DNA of 64,000 bases from Viridibacterium sediminicola (GTDB lineage Bacteria > Pseudomonadota > Gammaproteobacteria > Burkholderiales > Rhodocyclaceae), in assembly GCF_039631295.1 (NCBI RefSeq), contig NZ_JBDIVE010000009.1:124001-188000 (forward strand), given 5' to 3'. Shown here in pieces: positions 52,980-61,886 of this stretch. The translations under genes and the position numbers were made by a program. Under the pieces are notes generated by a model. That model saw only the letters and a program-made list of their open reading frames with translations. It was not told where the DNA came from and ran no database searches. Position 1 is the stretch's first letter; every line of letters starts with the position of its first letter.

Positions 52980-53801
52980 TCAGTGCTCCAGGCCGCGATG
53001 CCAGCGCAGCAGATAGTTGTTGAGGGCGCTCATCAGGGTGTCGATGGCCAGGCCGACGAAGCCGATCGACAGCATGCCGGCGATGATCTTGTCGGACCAG
53101 AAGTACTCACGCGCTTCGAGGATGCGGAAGCCCAGACCATTGTTCACGGCGATCATCTCCGAAACGATGACGACGATGAAGGCGGTGCCCATGCCGATGC
53201 GCGCGCCGGAGAGGATGTAGGGTGTCGAAGCGGGCAGGATCACCCGCGTGAACATCGTCAGCTGATTGGCGCCGAGATTGCGTGCGGCGCGCAGGTAGAT
53301 GCCGTCGACATGATGCACGCCGGCAATGGTATTCATCAGGATCGGGAAGAAGGCGCCGATGGCGATGAGGAAGATCGCCGGCGGGTTGCCCAGACCGAAC
53401 CACAGGATGGAGAGCGGAATCCAGGCAATCGGCGGAATCGGGCGCAGCACCTGCACCAGCGGGTTGAACAAGCCATAGACGCGGCGGCTGGCGCCCATCA
53501 GCAGGCCCAGCGGCAGCGCCAGCACGGCGCCAATCGCAAAGCCGACCAGCACGCGGTAGAGGCTGCCGATGGCGTCCTGGATCAGCTCGCCGGAGAAATA
53601 CCAGGCCAGCCGGCTGCCTTGCGCCGGATCGTAGGGCACCAGCGGCGTCGCGTACTGATACCACTTGGTCAGTACCGCCCAGGGCGAGGGTAGAATCTGC
53701 GGTTTGGCCCAGCCGAGGCTGGACGCCGCCTGCCAGAGCAGGATCAGCGCCAGCGGCACGATCAGGCCACGCAAGCTGTTTTTCAGGCGTGAGGCAGGCA
53801 T
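52980..53801 (-). CDS. NitT/TauT-family ABC transporter permease
   Basis: 273 residues, about six membrane helices. The family motif region lies around GIYLRAARNLGANQLTMFTRVILPASTPYIL, the EAA loop contacting the ATPase. N-terminus MPASRLKNSLRGLIVPLALI. SsuC/TauC-like. It lies 4 bases downstream of the binding protein gene. Confidence 0.9.
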   Translation of the reverse strand: MPASRLKNSLRGLIVPLALILLWQAASSLGWAKPQILPSPWAVLTKWYQYATPLVPYDPAQGSRLAWYFSGELIQDAIGSLYRVLVGFAIGAVLALPLGLLMGASRRVYGLFNPLVQVLRPIPPIAWIPLSILWFGLGNPPAIFLIAIGAFFPILMNTIAGVHHVDGIYLRAARNLGANQLTMFTRVILPASTPYILSGARIGMGTAFIVVIVSEMIAVNNGLGFRILEAREYFWSDKIIAGMLSIGFVGLAIDTLMSALNNYLLRWHRGLEH

Positions 53802-53805
53802 CGCG

Positions 53806-54771
53806 TCATTTCACTCCGAGGGATTTTTTGGCGTTGTCGAGCAGATCGAGCTTGACCCAGTCCTTCGCGACCGGCGGATTGCTGAGCTTGCCGACACCGT
53901 ATTTGACCATCATGTCGGTGGTGAGCTGGATGTGCTCGACGCTCAGGTCATACGAGAACGGGCTGTTGCCAATGGCATCCTGGTAGTCGTCGGAGCTGAT
54001 CTGATTCTTGAACATCGAGGCGCGCACGTAATTCTCGGCGAGCTTGGGGTCGTCCATGAACAGCTTGGTGGACTGCACGAAACACTTCATCAGCTTTTCA
54101 GCGAGCGGCTTGTTGGCGTAGAGCTTTTCAGTCATCACCAGCGCGCGGATCGGCTCGCCCAGCGGCGTGTCATAGGGCTTGAGCAGCTCGACGCCCCAGT
54201 TGAGATTCAGCGCCTGCGAGGCTTGTGGTTCGGATTGCACCATGGCGTCGATCTGCTTTTGCATCAGCGCCTGGTTGAGGTCGGTGAAGGGCAGATAGAC
54301 GATCTGCACGTCCTTGCCCGGCTGATCGGACCAAGTCAGGTTGTATTTGGCCAGCTCGGCAACCAGCAGCAGTTCCTGCGCACCGCCACGCGCCACGCCG
54401 ACTTTCTTGCCCTTGAATTGCTGCACCGACTTGATGCCCGAATCCTTGCCGACCACCACCCGCGCGCCGCCCTTGGCAAAACCGGCAACGGCGAAGATCG
54501 GCGCGCCCGCTGCGCGACCGGCGACGGCCGCATCGGCTGCGCTGGCGGCCAGGTCGATCTCGCCAGCGATGATCGCCGGCACGATGTCCAGGCCCTTGGC
54601 GAACATGCGTTCCTCGATCTTGAAGCCGCATTTGGGCGCCAGTTCCTTGAGGTAGGATATTGCACCGTAATGGGCGAAGCGCAGATTGCCGAGACGGATG
54701 GTTTCCTGCGCGGAAACGCTGAAAGAGACCAGCGCGGCGACGGACACAACGAGGGTGTTGAGCAGCTTCAT
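53806..54771 (-). CDS. NitT/TauT-family ABC transporter substrate-binding protein
   Basis: 321 residues from ATG 54771 (preceded by GGAGAACACC), with a Sec signal peptide MKLLNTLVVSVAALVSFSVSA and probable cleavage before QETIRLG. The rest has the two-lobe NMT1/OpuAC-like fold: LRFAHYGAISYLKELA, EIDLAASAADAAVAG, VGVARGGAQELLLV and the C-terminal YDLSVEHIQLTTDMMV. The class binds nitrate, sulfonates, taurine, pyrimidine precursors or other small molecules; nothing here decides which. It shares no special signature with NrtA and is not linked to the nitrate genes. Confidence 0.88.
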   Translation of the reverse strand: MKLLNTLVVSVAALVSFSVSAQETIRLGNLRFAHYGAISYLKELAPKCGFKIEERMFAKGLDIVPAIIAGEIDLAASAADAAVAGRAAGAPIFAVAGFAKGGARVVVGKDSGIKSVQQFKGKKVGVARGGAQELLLVAELAKYNLTWSDQPGKDVQIVYLPFTDLNQALMQKQIDAMVQSEPQASQALNLNWGVELLKPYDTPLGEPIRALVMTEKLYANKPLAEKLMKCFVQSTKLFMDDPKLAENYVRASMFKNQISSDDYQDAIGNSPFSYDLSVEHIQLTTDMMVKYGVGKLSNPPVAKDWVKLDLLDNAKKSLGVK

Positions 54772-54986
54772 GGTGTTCTCCTGATGATGGCGGGCGGCAC
54801 CCTGTCGTGGCCATGCTGGCATCCGGGTGCTTGCGTGGGTGTTGTTGGCTGATTTGAAAGCAATTCCCCGACCCGCACCAGTTGCGGCAATCCACAATCT
54901 GCGTGGCAGGCTGCGCGTATGATGAGAGTCTCGCCGCGCTTGCAGCGAGAGCGAATGCACTGTTATTGCCCTGTCAGGAGGAATCA

Positions 54987-55583
54987 ATGCTGAAGATGCG
55001 CGTGTTGTTGCTGGCCCTGTGTCTGAGTCTGCTCAGTGCATGCGGTTACAACGATATCCAGATCAATGACGAGGCGGTGAAGTCCTCGTGGGCCGAGGTG
55101 CTCAACCAGTACAAACGCCGCGCCGATCTGGTGCCCAACCTCGTCAACGTGGTCAAGGGCTATGCCGAGCACGAGAAAGAGGTGCTGATCAAGGTCACCG
55201 AGGCGCGCGCCAGTGTTGGCAGCATCCAGGCGACCCCCGAGCTGGCCAATGATCCGGAAGCGCTGGCGCGCTTCGAGAAGGCGCAAGGCAGTCTTTCCAG
55301 TGCCCTGTCACGGTTGATGGTGATCAGTGAGAACTATCCACAGCTGCAGGCAAATGCCAATTTCCGTGACCTGCAGGCGCAGCTCGAAGGCACCGAGAAT
55401 CGCATCACGGTGGCGCGCAACCGCTTCATCAAGAGCATCGAGACCTACAACATCGGCGTGCGCACCTTCCCGAATAACCTGACGGCGATGGTGATGGGCT
55501 ACAAGCCCAAACCCAGCTTTACGGTGGAAAACGAGGCGACCATCAGCAATGCGCCGGCCGTCGATTTCGGCAGCAAGAAATAA
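54987..55583 (+). CDS. LemA family protein
   Basis: 198 residues; ATG after AGGAGG. The N-terminus is a lipoprotein-like signal (LLALCLSLLSAC, with cysteine after LLSA), followed by the LemA helical domain: VLNQYKRRADLVPNLVNVVKGYAEHE, ENYPQLQANANFRDL and EGTENRITVARNRFI. LemA proteins are membrane-attached and of uncertain function. It is followed by two TPM-domain genes, a set (LemA-TPM-TPM) seen in many bacteria. Divergent from the ABC importer. Confidence 0.93.
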   Translation: MLKMRVLLLALCLSLLSACGYNDIQINDEAVKSSWAEVLNQYKRRADLVPNLVNVVKGYAEHEKEVLIKVTEARASVGSIQATPELANDPEALARFEKAQGSLSSALSRLMVISENYPQLQANANFRDLQAQLEGTENRITVARNRFIKSIETYNIGVRTFPNNLTAMVMGYKPKPSFTVENEATISNAPAVDFGSKK

Positions 55584-55589
55584 GCGCTG

Positions 55590-56354
55590 ATGCTCAGCCT
55601 GCTGCGCAGCCTGATTGCCGTTTGCCTGCTGTCTGTCGCTTGCCTGGTGCAGGCGCAGGTCGCCGTGCCGCCTGTGCAGGGGCGTGTCACCGACACCACC
55701 GGAGCGCTGTCGGCCGAAGCGCGCCAGGATCTGGACGCGCGCCTCGCGGCCATCGAGACGCAGAAGGGTAGCCAGGTCGTCATCCTGCTGGTGCCGAGTA
55801 CGCAGCCCGAGGATCTTGCCGCCTTCGGCATTCGTGTTGCCGATGCCTGGAAGATTGGCCGTGGCAAGGTTGATGACGGTGTGATCCTGCTCGTCGCCTT
55901 GCAGGACCGCAAACTGCGCATCGAGGTCGGGCGCGGCCTGGAAGGCGCGATTCCCGATGCCATCGCCAAGCGCATCATCAGCGAAGACATCGCGCCGCAT
56001 TTCAAGCAGGGCGATTTTCATGGTGGCTTGGCGGCCGGCGTTGATCGCATTGCCGAGCGCATCGGCGCTGAACCCTTGCCGCCGCCTGCCGCTGCCAAGC
56101 ATGACGAGGTCTCTTCGCTCGGGCCGATTGCCTTGATCGTTCTGGTCGTCATCATCATGGCCTTGATCAAGCTGTTCGACATCGGCGGCAGTGGCTACCG
56201 TACTGTCTCGCGTCGCGGGGCGCGAAGTGGCGTCTTGCCCGGCGGCTTCAGCGGTGGTGGCTTTGGCGGCGGCTGGGGTGGTGGTAGCGGAGGCGGAGGC
56301 TTCAGCGGTGGCGGCGGTGGTTTTGGTGGCGGTGGCGCCTCGGGAGGCTGGTAG
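55590..56354 (+). CDS. TPM-domain protein with Gly-rich tail, YgcG-like
   Basis: 254 residues. Signal peptide (LIAVCLLSVACLVQAQ), then a TPM domain (VTDTTGALSAEARQDLDARL, GIRVADAWKIGRGKVDDGVI, VGRGLEGAIPDA; about 30-155). A membrane helix follows (ALIVLVVIIMALIKLF, about 180-197), then a very glycine-rich, phenylalanine-dotted tail. The layout suits a periplasmic domain anchored to the membrane with a disordered tail on the other side. TPM domains can act as phosphatases in plants, but the bacterial role is unclear. It lies 6 bases after lemA. Confidence 0.9.
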   Translation: MLSLLRSLIAVCLLSVACLVQAQVAVPPVQGRVTDTTGALSAEARQDLDARLAAIETQKGSQVVILLVPSTQPEDLAAFGIRVADAWKIGRGKVDDGVILLVALQDRKLRIEVGRGLEGAIPDAIAKRIISEDIAPHFKQGDFHGGLAAGVDRIAERIGAEPLPPPAAAKHDEVSSLGPIALIVLVVIIMALIKLFDIGGSGYRTVSRRGARSGVLPGGFSGGGFGGGWGGGSGGGGFSGGGGGFGGGGASGGW

Positions 56355-56855
56355 ATGAGTAAGCTGAACAGACTCTGGCGGCATCTGTGGGCCGGCGAGC
56401 GCGAGGCGCGCCGAGCCTTTTCGCCGGCCGCGCTGCAGAGTATTGCCGACGCCGTGGCGGCCTCCGAACGCCTGCATCGTGGCGAGCTGCGCGTCGTCAT
56501 CCAGGGTGGCCTCGGTTGGGCGGCGCTGCGTGGTGTGCCGGATAGCCGCGCGCTGGCGCTGGAACAGTTTGCACATCAAGGCGTGTGGGATACCGCCGAG
56601 AATTCCGGCGTGCTGATCTATGTGCTGATGGCCGAGCACAAGCTGGAGATCCTTGCCGACCGTGGCATCCACGCCCGTGTGCCGCAAGCGCAGTGGGATC
56701 TGATCGCGCAGCTGGCGACGCAAAGCTTCGCACAAGCTCAGCATCTCGCCGGCTTGATCGCTGCCGTCGAAGCGATCAGTGCCTTGCTCGCGCTGCATTT
56801 TCCGGCGCTGGAGGGCAATGACAACGAATTGCCCGACGCGCCGCTCCGTTTCTAG
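56355..56855 (+). CDS. TPM-domain protein without signal peptide
   Basis: 166 residues starting MSKLNRLWRHLWAGERE, directly after the previous stop (TAGATG). It contains the TPM features RRAFSPAALQSIADAVAA, GVWDTAENSGVLIYVL and LADRGIHARVPQAQWD, but has no export signal. So it is probably cytoplasmic, unlike its neighbour. It completes the lemA-TPM-TPM unit. The two TPM proteins might act on opposite faces of the membrane; that is inference. Confidence 0.85.
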   Translation: MSKLNRLWRHLWAGEREARRAFSPAALQSIADAVAASERLHRGELRVVIQGGLGWAALRGVPDSRALALEQFAHQGVWDTAENSGVLIYVLMAEHKLEILADRGIHARVPQAQWDLIAQLATQSFAQAQHLAGLIAAVEAISALLALHFPALEGNDNELPDAPLRF

Positions 56856-57059
56856 CGCTGAACGCCTGTCCTGTGGTTTACCGCCGGCTTGCTACCCGCA
56901 TGGGTATTCAAGTCGTGGGGTTTTTGTCACGATATAGCTGCAGAATCCTCGTGGGCGCGTGCTGTCCTCTGAGTGCGTGCTCGTGTGGCGGGATTTGTGT
57001 CATTGCTGCTGCACAGGCGGTGCAGTGCTTGAGCACATCTTGTGCAGAGTTTGGAGCCT

Positions 57060-58838
57060 ATGTCTTTCAGTAATGACCAGAACCGACTTCAGCTGGCGCT
57101 TGAGGCTGCCGGCCTGGATCTATGGGAAAACGACCTTGCCACCGGCAAGGTGACCTATCCTGCCCGGCGCACCTTGCGCGAACTGGGCTATGTGCTCGAT
57201 GAGGCGGTGGACCAAATCGCGTTCTGGCTGTCGATCGTGCATCCGGATGACCGGCCCGGCATCGACGCTGCGCTGCTGGCCTACAGTGAGGGGCGTGTAG
57301 AGAACTATCGCAGTGAATTCAGGCTGCGCAGCGTCGACGGGCGTTGGGTCTGGTTCGCCAATTACGGCAAGTTCATGGGGACGTCGGACGAAACCGGGAA
57401 CACACGCTTCATCGGCGTCACCTTCAATATCGATGATCGCAAGCAGCGTGAGGAGGAGCTCGCGCGCATCAACAGCCTGCTATCGATGCAGAACCAGCAG
57501 CTGGACCAGATGAACAAGCATCTGGACGTGCTGTCGACCACCGATCCGCTGACCCGCCTGCATAACCGCCGTGCGCTCAATGACCGCCTGCAGTGCCTGG
57601 TGGGTGAGGGCGCGCAGCCCTTTGCCTTGTTGTTTGTCGATCTGGACGACTTCAAGAAGGTGAACGATCTCTACGGTCACGATGTGGGCGACACGCTGCT
57701 CTGCCTGGTGGCGCAGCGTCTACAGGCCTGCATCGACGCCAGCGAACTGATTGCGCGCTTCGGCGGCGATGAATTCGTCTTGCTGTTGCATAGGCGTGAC
57801 GCGGATGCGTCGGCCTTCCGCGCGCGACTGGAGGCCATCTGCCAGCGCGTGCTTGGCATCCTGGCGCAGCCCTATGTGGTGGGCGAGCTGCAGCTCAAGG
57901 CCTATGGTTGCATTGGTCTCGCCCGCTTTCCTGAGGACGGCGGCAGCGTCGAGCTGCTCAGCAAGCGTGCCGACATCGCGCTCTACCAGGCCAAACGTGA
58001 GGGCCGCAATCTCTACCGCTTTTTCGAAACAAGCATGGAGACCGAGCTGGAACGGCAGGATCGTGTCGAGAAGGAATTGCGCGTCGCACTCACGTCGCGT
58101 CAGCTGGAGCTGTACTACCAAGTCCAGGTGGATCGTCAGCAGCGGCCGGTAGGGGCCGAGGCGCTGCTGCGCTGGCATCACCCGACGCGGGGTTTGCTGC
58201 TGCCGATGAGTTTTCTGCCCGATGCGCTGGCCTGCGGTCTCAGCCACGACATTGATTACTGGGTGCTCGACACGGCCTGCGCCACGCTGGGGGCATGGCA
58301 GCGTGACGCCCAGCTTCGAACACTCAGTCTCTCGGTCAACATCAGTGCCCAGGCTTTCGAGCATCCCGCCTTTGTGGCCACCGTCATCAACTTGCTCGAT
58401 AAATACCAGCTGGCGCCGGGCAAGCTGTGTCTGGAAGTGACCGAGCACGTGCGCGCACGCTCCTTCACGGATGTCGCGCGGGTGATCGATCAGCTGCGCG
58501 CACGCGGGGTGTGCTTCGCGCTGGACGATTTCGGCACCGGTTATTCCTCGCTGGAGAGCCTCAAGCATCTGGGCTTCGACCAGATCAAGATCGATGGCAG
58601 CTTTGTCAGCGATGTCACCACTAGCCGCGTCAGTCAGGCGGCCGTGTCAGGCGTGGTCTCCATCGCTGCGGCGATGGAATTGCCGGTCCTGGCCGAGTGG
58701 GTGGAGCAGCAGGATCAGCTCTCGCTGCTGTGCCAGCTGGGCGTTGATTGCTTCCAGGGCTATCTGTTCGGCAAGCCTGTGCCGCAGGATGTGTTGGAGA
58801 TCAGCTTGCTTGCGGCGCTGCAGCCGGCGGGCGGATAG
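57060..58838 (+). CDS. PAS-GGDEF-EAL protein for c-di-GMP turnover
   Basis: 592 residues from ATG 57060 (GGAG upstream). PAS domain (about 8-130) with PAC-like FNIDDRKQREEEL, then GGDEF (about 165-325) with intact RFGGDEF (about 234), and EAL (about 335-590) with AEALLRW (about 366), NISAQAF, CLEVTEH, ALDDFGTGYSS, IKIDGSF, LAEWVEQ and FQGYL. The RxxD inhibitory site before GGDEF is absent. Both activities look possible. No membrane segment is seen, so it is a cytosolic sensor. The PAS ligand is unknown. Confidence 0.92.
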   Translation: MSFSNDQNRLQLALEAAGLDLWENDLATGKVTYPARRTLRELGYVLDEAVDQIAFWLSIVHPDDRPGIDAALLAYSEGRVENYRSEFRLRSVDGRWVWFANYGKFMGTSDETGNTRFIGVTFNIDDRKQREEELARINSLLSMQNQQLDQMNKHLDVLSTTDPLTRLHNRRALNDRLQCLVGEGAQPFALLFVDLDDFKKVNDLYGHDVGDTLLCLVAQRLQACIDASELIARFGGDEFVLLLHRRDADASAFRARLEAICQRVLGILAQPYVVGELQLKAYGCIGLARFPEDGGSVELLSKRADIALYQAKREGRNLYRFFETSMETELERQDRVEKELRVALTSRQLELYYQVQVDRQQRPVGAEALLRWHHPTRGLLLPMSFLPDALACGLSHDIDYWVLDTACATLGAWQRDAQLRTLSLSVNISAQAFEHPAFVATVINLLDKYQLAPGKLCLEVTEHVRARSFTDVARVIDQLRARGVCFALDDFGTGYSSLESLKHLGFDQIKIDGSFVSDVTTSRVSQAAVSGVVSIAAAMELPVLAEWVEQQDQLSLLCQLGVDCFQGYLFGKPVPQDVLEISLLAALQPAGG

Positions 58839-58843
58839 CACAA

Positions 58844-58881
58844 GGGCCGCAGAGATCTCCTTGCGGATCTCTCTGCGGCCC
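58844..58881. terminator. Strong hairpin between convergent PAS-GGDEF-EAL gene and valS
   Basis: GGGCCGCAGAGA pairs perfectly over 12 bp with TCTCTGCGGCCC around TCTCCTTGCGGATC. It serves both convergent genes; T-runs are lacking. Its words (CTCTGCGGCCCT, TTGCGGA) recall the dispersed palindromic elements elsewhere in the window. Confidence 0.6.
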
Positions 58882-58906
58882 TCGCGTGTAGTGCCGGAGG
58901 CCAAAA

Positions 58907-61729
58907 TCAGCCGAGGCGGCTGAGCTGCTCGCGCAGTTTGTCCAACGTAGACTTGAAGTCGGCAAGGCGCTTGCGCTCGGTGTCTACCACCGCCGCCGGT
59001 GCGCGTGCAACGAAGCCCTCGTTGGCGAGCTTGACATCCAGCTTGCCGACTTCGACCTCGATGCGGGCGACTTCCTTGCCAATGCGTTCGCGTTCGGCGG
59101 CGACGTCGATCTCGATCTTCAGCATGCATCGGAAGTCACCCACCACTTGCACCGGCGCCGGCGATTGCGGCAGTTCGGCGCCGACGGCTGTGACTTCGCT
59201 GAGCTTGGCAAGCGCGGCCAGATAGGGCCCGTAGAGCTTGACCGTGGCCTCGTCGCCGGCGACCAGCAGGGGCACCTTTTGCGCGGGCGACAGGTTCATC
59301 TCGCTGCGCAGGCTGCGGCAGGCGTTGATGATCTCCTTGAGCTGGGCGACCTTGGCTTCCGAGGCCTCGTCGATGCGTGTCGGCTCGCAGGTGGGGTAGG
59401 GCGCCGTGCCGATGAAATCAGTCTTCTTGCGATCCGCAACCACGGACACCGTTTGCCACAGCTCTTCGGTGATGAAGGGAATCAGCGGGTGAGCGAGGCG
59501 CAGGATGGTTTCGAGCACGCGCACCAGGGTGCGGCGTGTGCCGCGCTGCGTAGCTTCGTCGCCGGTGTTGATCTGCACCTTGGCGAGTTCCAGGTACCAG
59601 TCGCAGTACTCATCCCACACCAGTTCGTAGATCGCGCGTGCGGCGAGGTCGAGACGGTATTCCTTGAAGTGCTGCGCCATCTCGGCTTCGGCGCGCTGCA
59701 GGCGGCTGGTCATCCAGCGATCGGCGAACGAGAAGCTGAGGTACTGACCATCGCAAGCATTGACTTGGTGGTTATCGAGGCCGCAGTCCTTGCCCTCGCA
59801 ATTCATCAGCACGAAGCGCGTGGCGTTCCACAGCTTGTTGCAGAAATTGCGGTAGCCGTCGCAGCGGTGCAGGTCGAACTTGATGTCGCGGCCGGGCGAG
59901 GCGAGCGAGGCAAAGGTGAAGCGCAGCGCGTCGGTGCCGAAACCGGGAATGCCTTCCGGGTATTCCTTGCGCGTCTTCTTGGCGATGCTCTCGGCTTGCT
60001 TCGGGTTCATCAGGCCGGTGGTGCGCTTGGCGATCAGATCTTCCAGACCGATGCCGTCGATGAGGTCGATCGGGTCCAGCACATTGCCCTTGGACTTGCT
60101 CATCTTCTGGCCTTCCGCATCGCGGATCAGACCGTGCACATAGACGTGCTTGAACGGGATTTTCCCCGTGATGTGCTTGGTCATCATGATCATCCGGGCG
60201 ACCCAGAAGAAGATGATGTCGAAGCCGGTGACCAGCACCGAGGAGGGCAGGTAGAGGTCCATCGCTGGGTTGGATTTCTCCGGCCACTCGGGTGTCCAGT
60301 CAAGCGTCGAGAACGGCCACAGGGCGGACGAGTACCAGGTGTCGAGCACGTCATTGTCGCGCTTGAGATTGCCGCTGTAGCCATCCTTGGCGGCCAGCGC
60401 CTTGGCTTCCGTTTCATCGTGGGCAACCCACACGCGGCCGTCTTCCGAATGCCAAGCGGGAATCTGGTGGCCCCACCACAGTTGGCGCGAGATGCACCAG
60501 TCCTGCAGGTTGCGCATCCACGAGTAATAGGTATTGACCCAGTTTTCGGGCACGAATTTCACTTCGCCCGACTCGACGACTTCGATAGCCTTCTGGCCAA
60601 TCGACTTGCCGTCCGCGCCGGGCTTGTTGACGGCGACGAACCACTGGTCGGTGAGCATCGGCTCGATGACCACATTGGTACGGTCGCCGCGCGGCACTTG
60701 CAGCTTGTGCGGCTTGATTTCGCCGAGCAGGCCCAGGGCTTCGAAGTCGGCGACAACCGCTTTGCGCGCGTCGAAGCGATCCAGCCCCTGGTACTTGGCG
60801 GGCGCGTTGTCGTTGATCTTGGCGTCGAGCGAGAGGATGGAGATCATCGGCAAGCCGTGACGCTGGCCGACCGCATAGTCGTTGAAGTCGTGCGCCGGCG
60901 TAACCTTGACGCAGCCGGTGCCGAACTCCTTGTCGACGTAGTCGTCGGCAATGATCGGGATCTCGCGATCACACAGCGGCAGCGAAATCATCTTGCCGAT
61001 CAGGTGCTTGTAGCGCTCGTCTTCCGGATGAACCATCACGGCGGTGTCGCCGAGCATGGTTTCAGGACGCGTGGTGGCAACGGTCAGCTGGCCGGAACCA
61101 TCCGCGAGCGGGTAGTGCAGGTGCCACAGCTTGCCGTCTTCTTCCTCACTCACCACTTCGAGGTCGGACACGGCGGTGCCCAGCACCGGGTCCCAGTTCA
61201 CCAGGCGTTTGCCGCGATAGATGAGGCCTTCGTTGTAGAGACGCACGAAAGTTTCGGTGACGATCTTCGACAAACCGGCGTCCATCGTGAAGCGCTCGCG
61301 GCTCCAGTCGGGCGAGGTGCCGAGGCGGCGCATTTGCTTGGTGATGGCACCGCCGGAGTATTCCTTCCACTCCCACACCTTCTCGATGAACTTCTCGCGG
61401 CCCAGATCGTGGCGCGAAACCTTCTGTGCGTCGAGCTGGCGTTCGACGACGATCTGCGTAGCGATGCCGGCGTGGTCGGTGCCCGGCTGCCACAGGGTGT
61501 TGTGGCCGCCCATGCGGTAGTAACGGGTCAGCGCATCCATGATGGTCTGGTTGAAACCATGACCCATGTGCAGGGTGCCGGTCACATTCGGCGGCGGCAG
61601 CAGGATGCAGAAGGATTCGTCAGCCGGCTTGCTGGTGTCGAGACCAGCGCCGAAGTAACCGGATTGTTCCCATTGTGGGTACCAGCGCGACTCGATATCG
61701 GCCGGTTCAAAGCTCTTGGCAAGTTCCAT
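58907..61729 (-). CDS. valS: Valyl-tRNA synthetase
   Basis: 940 residues. Class I synthetase charging tRNA-Val, with editing of Thr-tRNA. HIGH-type motif GTLHMGHGF (about 51-59), CP1 editing domain with TTRPETMLGDTAV, KMSKS loop GQKMSKSKGNVLDP (about 541-545), an anticodon-binding helical domain, and a C-terminal coiled coil (VAAERERIGKEVARIEVEVG). A good -10 (TATAAT, 61779-61774 on the minus strand) lies upstream, with the dispersed palindrome at 61797 in the -35 area. Confidence 0.97.
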   Translation of the reverse strand: MELAKSFEPADIESRWYPQWEQSGYFGAGLDTSKPADESFCILLPPPNVTGTLHMGHGFNQTIMDALTRYYRMGGHNTLWQPGTDHAGIATQIVVERQLDAQKVSRHDLGREKFIEKVWEWKEYSGGAITKQMRRLGTSPDWSRERFTMDAGLSKIVTETFVRLYNEGLIYRGKRLVNWDPVLGTAVSDLEVVSEEEDGKLWHLHYPLADGSGQLTVATTRPETMLGDTAVMVHPEDERYKHLIGKMISLPLCDREIPIIADDYVDKEFGTGCVKVTPAHDFNDYAVGQRHGLPMISILSLDAKINDNAPAKYQGLDRFDARKAVVADFEALGLLGEIKPHKLQVPRGDRTNVVIEPMLTDQWFVAVNKPGADGKSIGQKAIEVVESGEVKFVPENWVNTYYSWMRNLQDWCISRQLWWGHQIPAWHSEDGRVWVAHDETEAKALAAKDGYSGNLKRDNDVLDTWYSSALWPFSTLDWTPEWPEKSNPAMDLYLPSSVLVTGFDIIFFWVARMIMMTKHITGKIPFKHVYVHGLIRDAEGQKMSKSKGNVLDPIDLIDGIGLEDLIAKRTTGLMNPKQAESIAKKTRKEYPEGIPGFGTDALRFTFASLASPGRDIKFDLHRCDGYRNFCNKLWNATRFVLMNCEGKDCGLDNHQVNACDGQYLSFSFADRWMTSRLQRAEAEMAQHFKEYRLDLAARAIYELVWDEYCDWYLELAKVQINTGDEATQRGTRRTLVRVLETILRLAHPLIPFITEELWQTVSVVADRKKTDFIGTAPYPTCEPTRIDEASEAKVAQLKEIINACRSLRSEMNLSPAQKVPLLVAGDEATVKLYGPYLAALAKLSEVTAVGAELPQSPAPVQVVGDFRCMLKIEIDVAAERERIGKEVARIEVEVGKLDVKLANEGFVARAPAAVVDTERKRLADFKSTLDKLREQLSRLG

Positions 61730-61773
61730 TGGGGCTAAACGCAGTAAAGCGTGTAAATGCTTGGGAACCGGCG

Positions 61774-61779
61774 ATTATA
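61774..61779 (-). promoter_or_regulatory. -10 element of the valS promoter
   Basis: A perfect TATAAT on the minus strand 45 bases before the valS start. The base positions for a -35 fall at 61797-61802, in the terminus of palindromic element copy 3 (read CGGTGA), which is a poor match to TTGACA. Confidence 0.5.
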
Positions 61780-61796
61780 CCGGTGCGCGAAAAGTC

Positions 61797-61881
61797 TCAC
61801 CGCAAAGCTGTCAAGGAAAGCCCCGCGAAGTGTTTGAATCCCTTGGCGGCCCTTTGCGTTCTCTTTGCGCCTTTGCGGTGA
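61797..61881. repeat. Dispersed palindromic element, copy 3
   Basis: 85 bases with termini TCACCGCAAAG and its complement CTTTGCGGTGA. The right arm (GGCCCTTTGCGTTCTCTTTG, then CGCCTTTGCGG) is almost identical to that of the element at 48693-48843. It sits between valS and the coiled-coil protein gene and reaches the latter's stop codon within 5 bases. Confidence 0.75.
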
Positions 61882-61886
61882 AGTGC

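Noticed and set aside
54772..54986. Riboswitch upstream of the ABC importer genes
   Set aside because: I found no recognisable thiamine, cobalamin, guanidine or preQ1 core sequence in the 215-base gap.
59147..61738. Long open frame on the plus strand opposite valS
   Set aside because: ValS is unmistakable on the minus strand; the opposite frame is a codon-bias artefact with His/Val-rich sequence.
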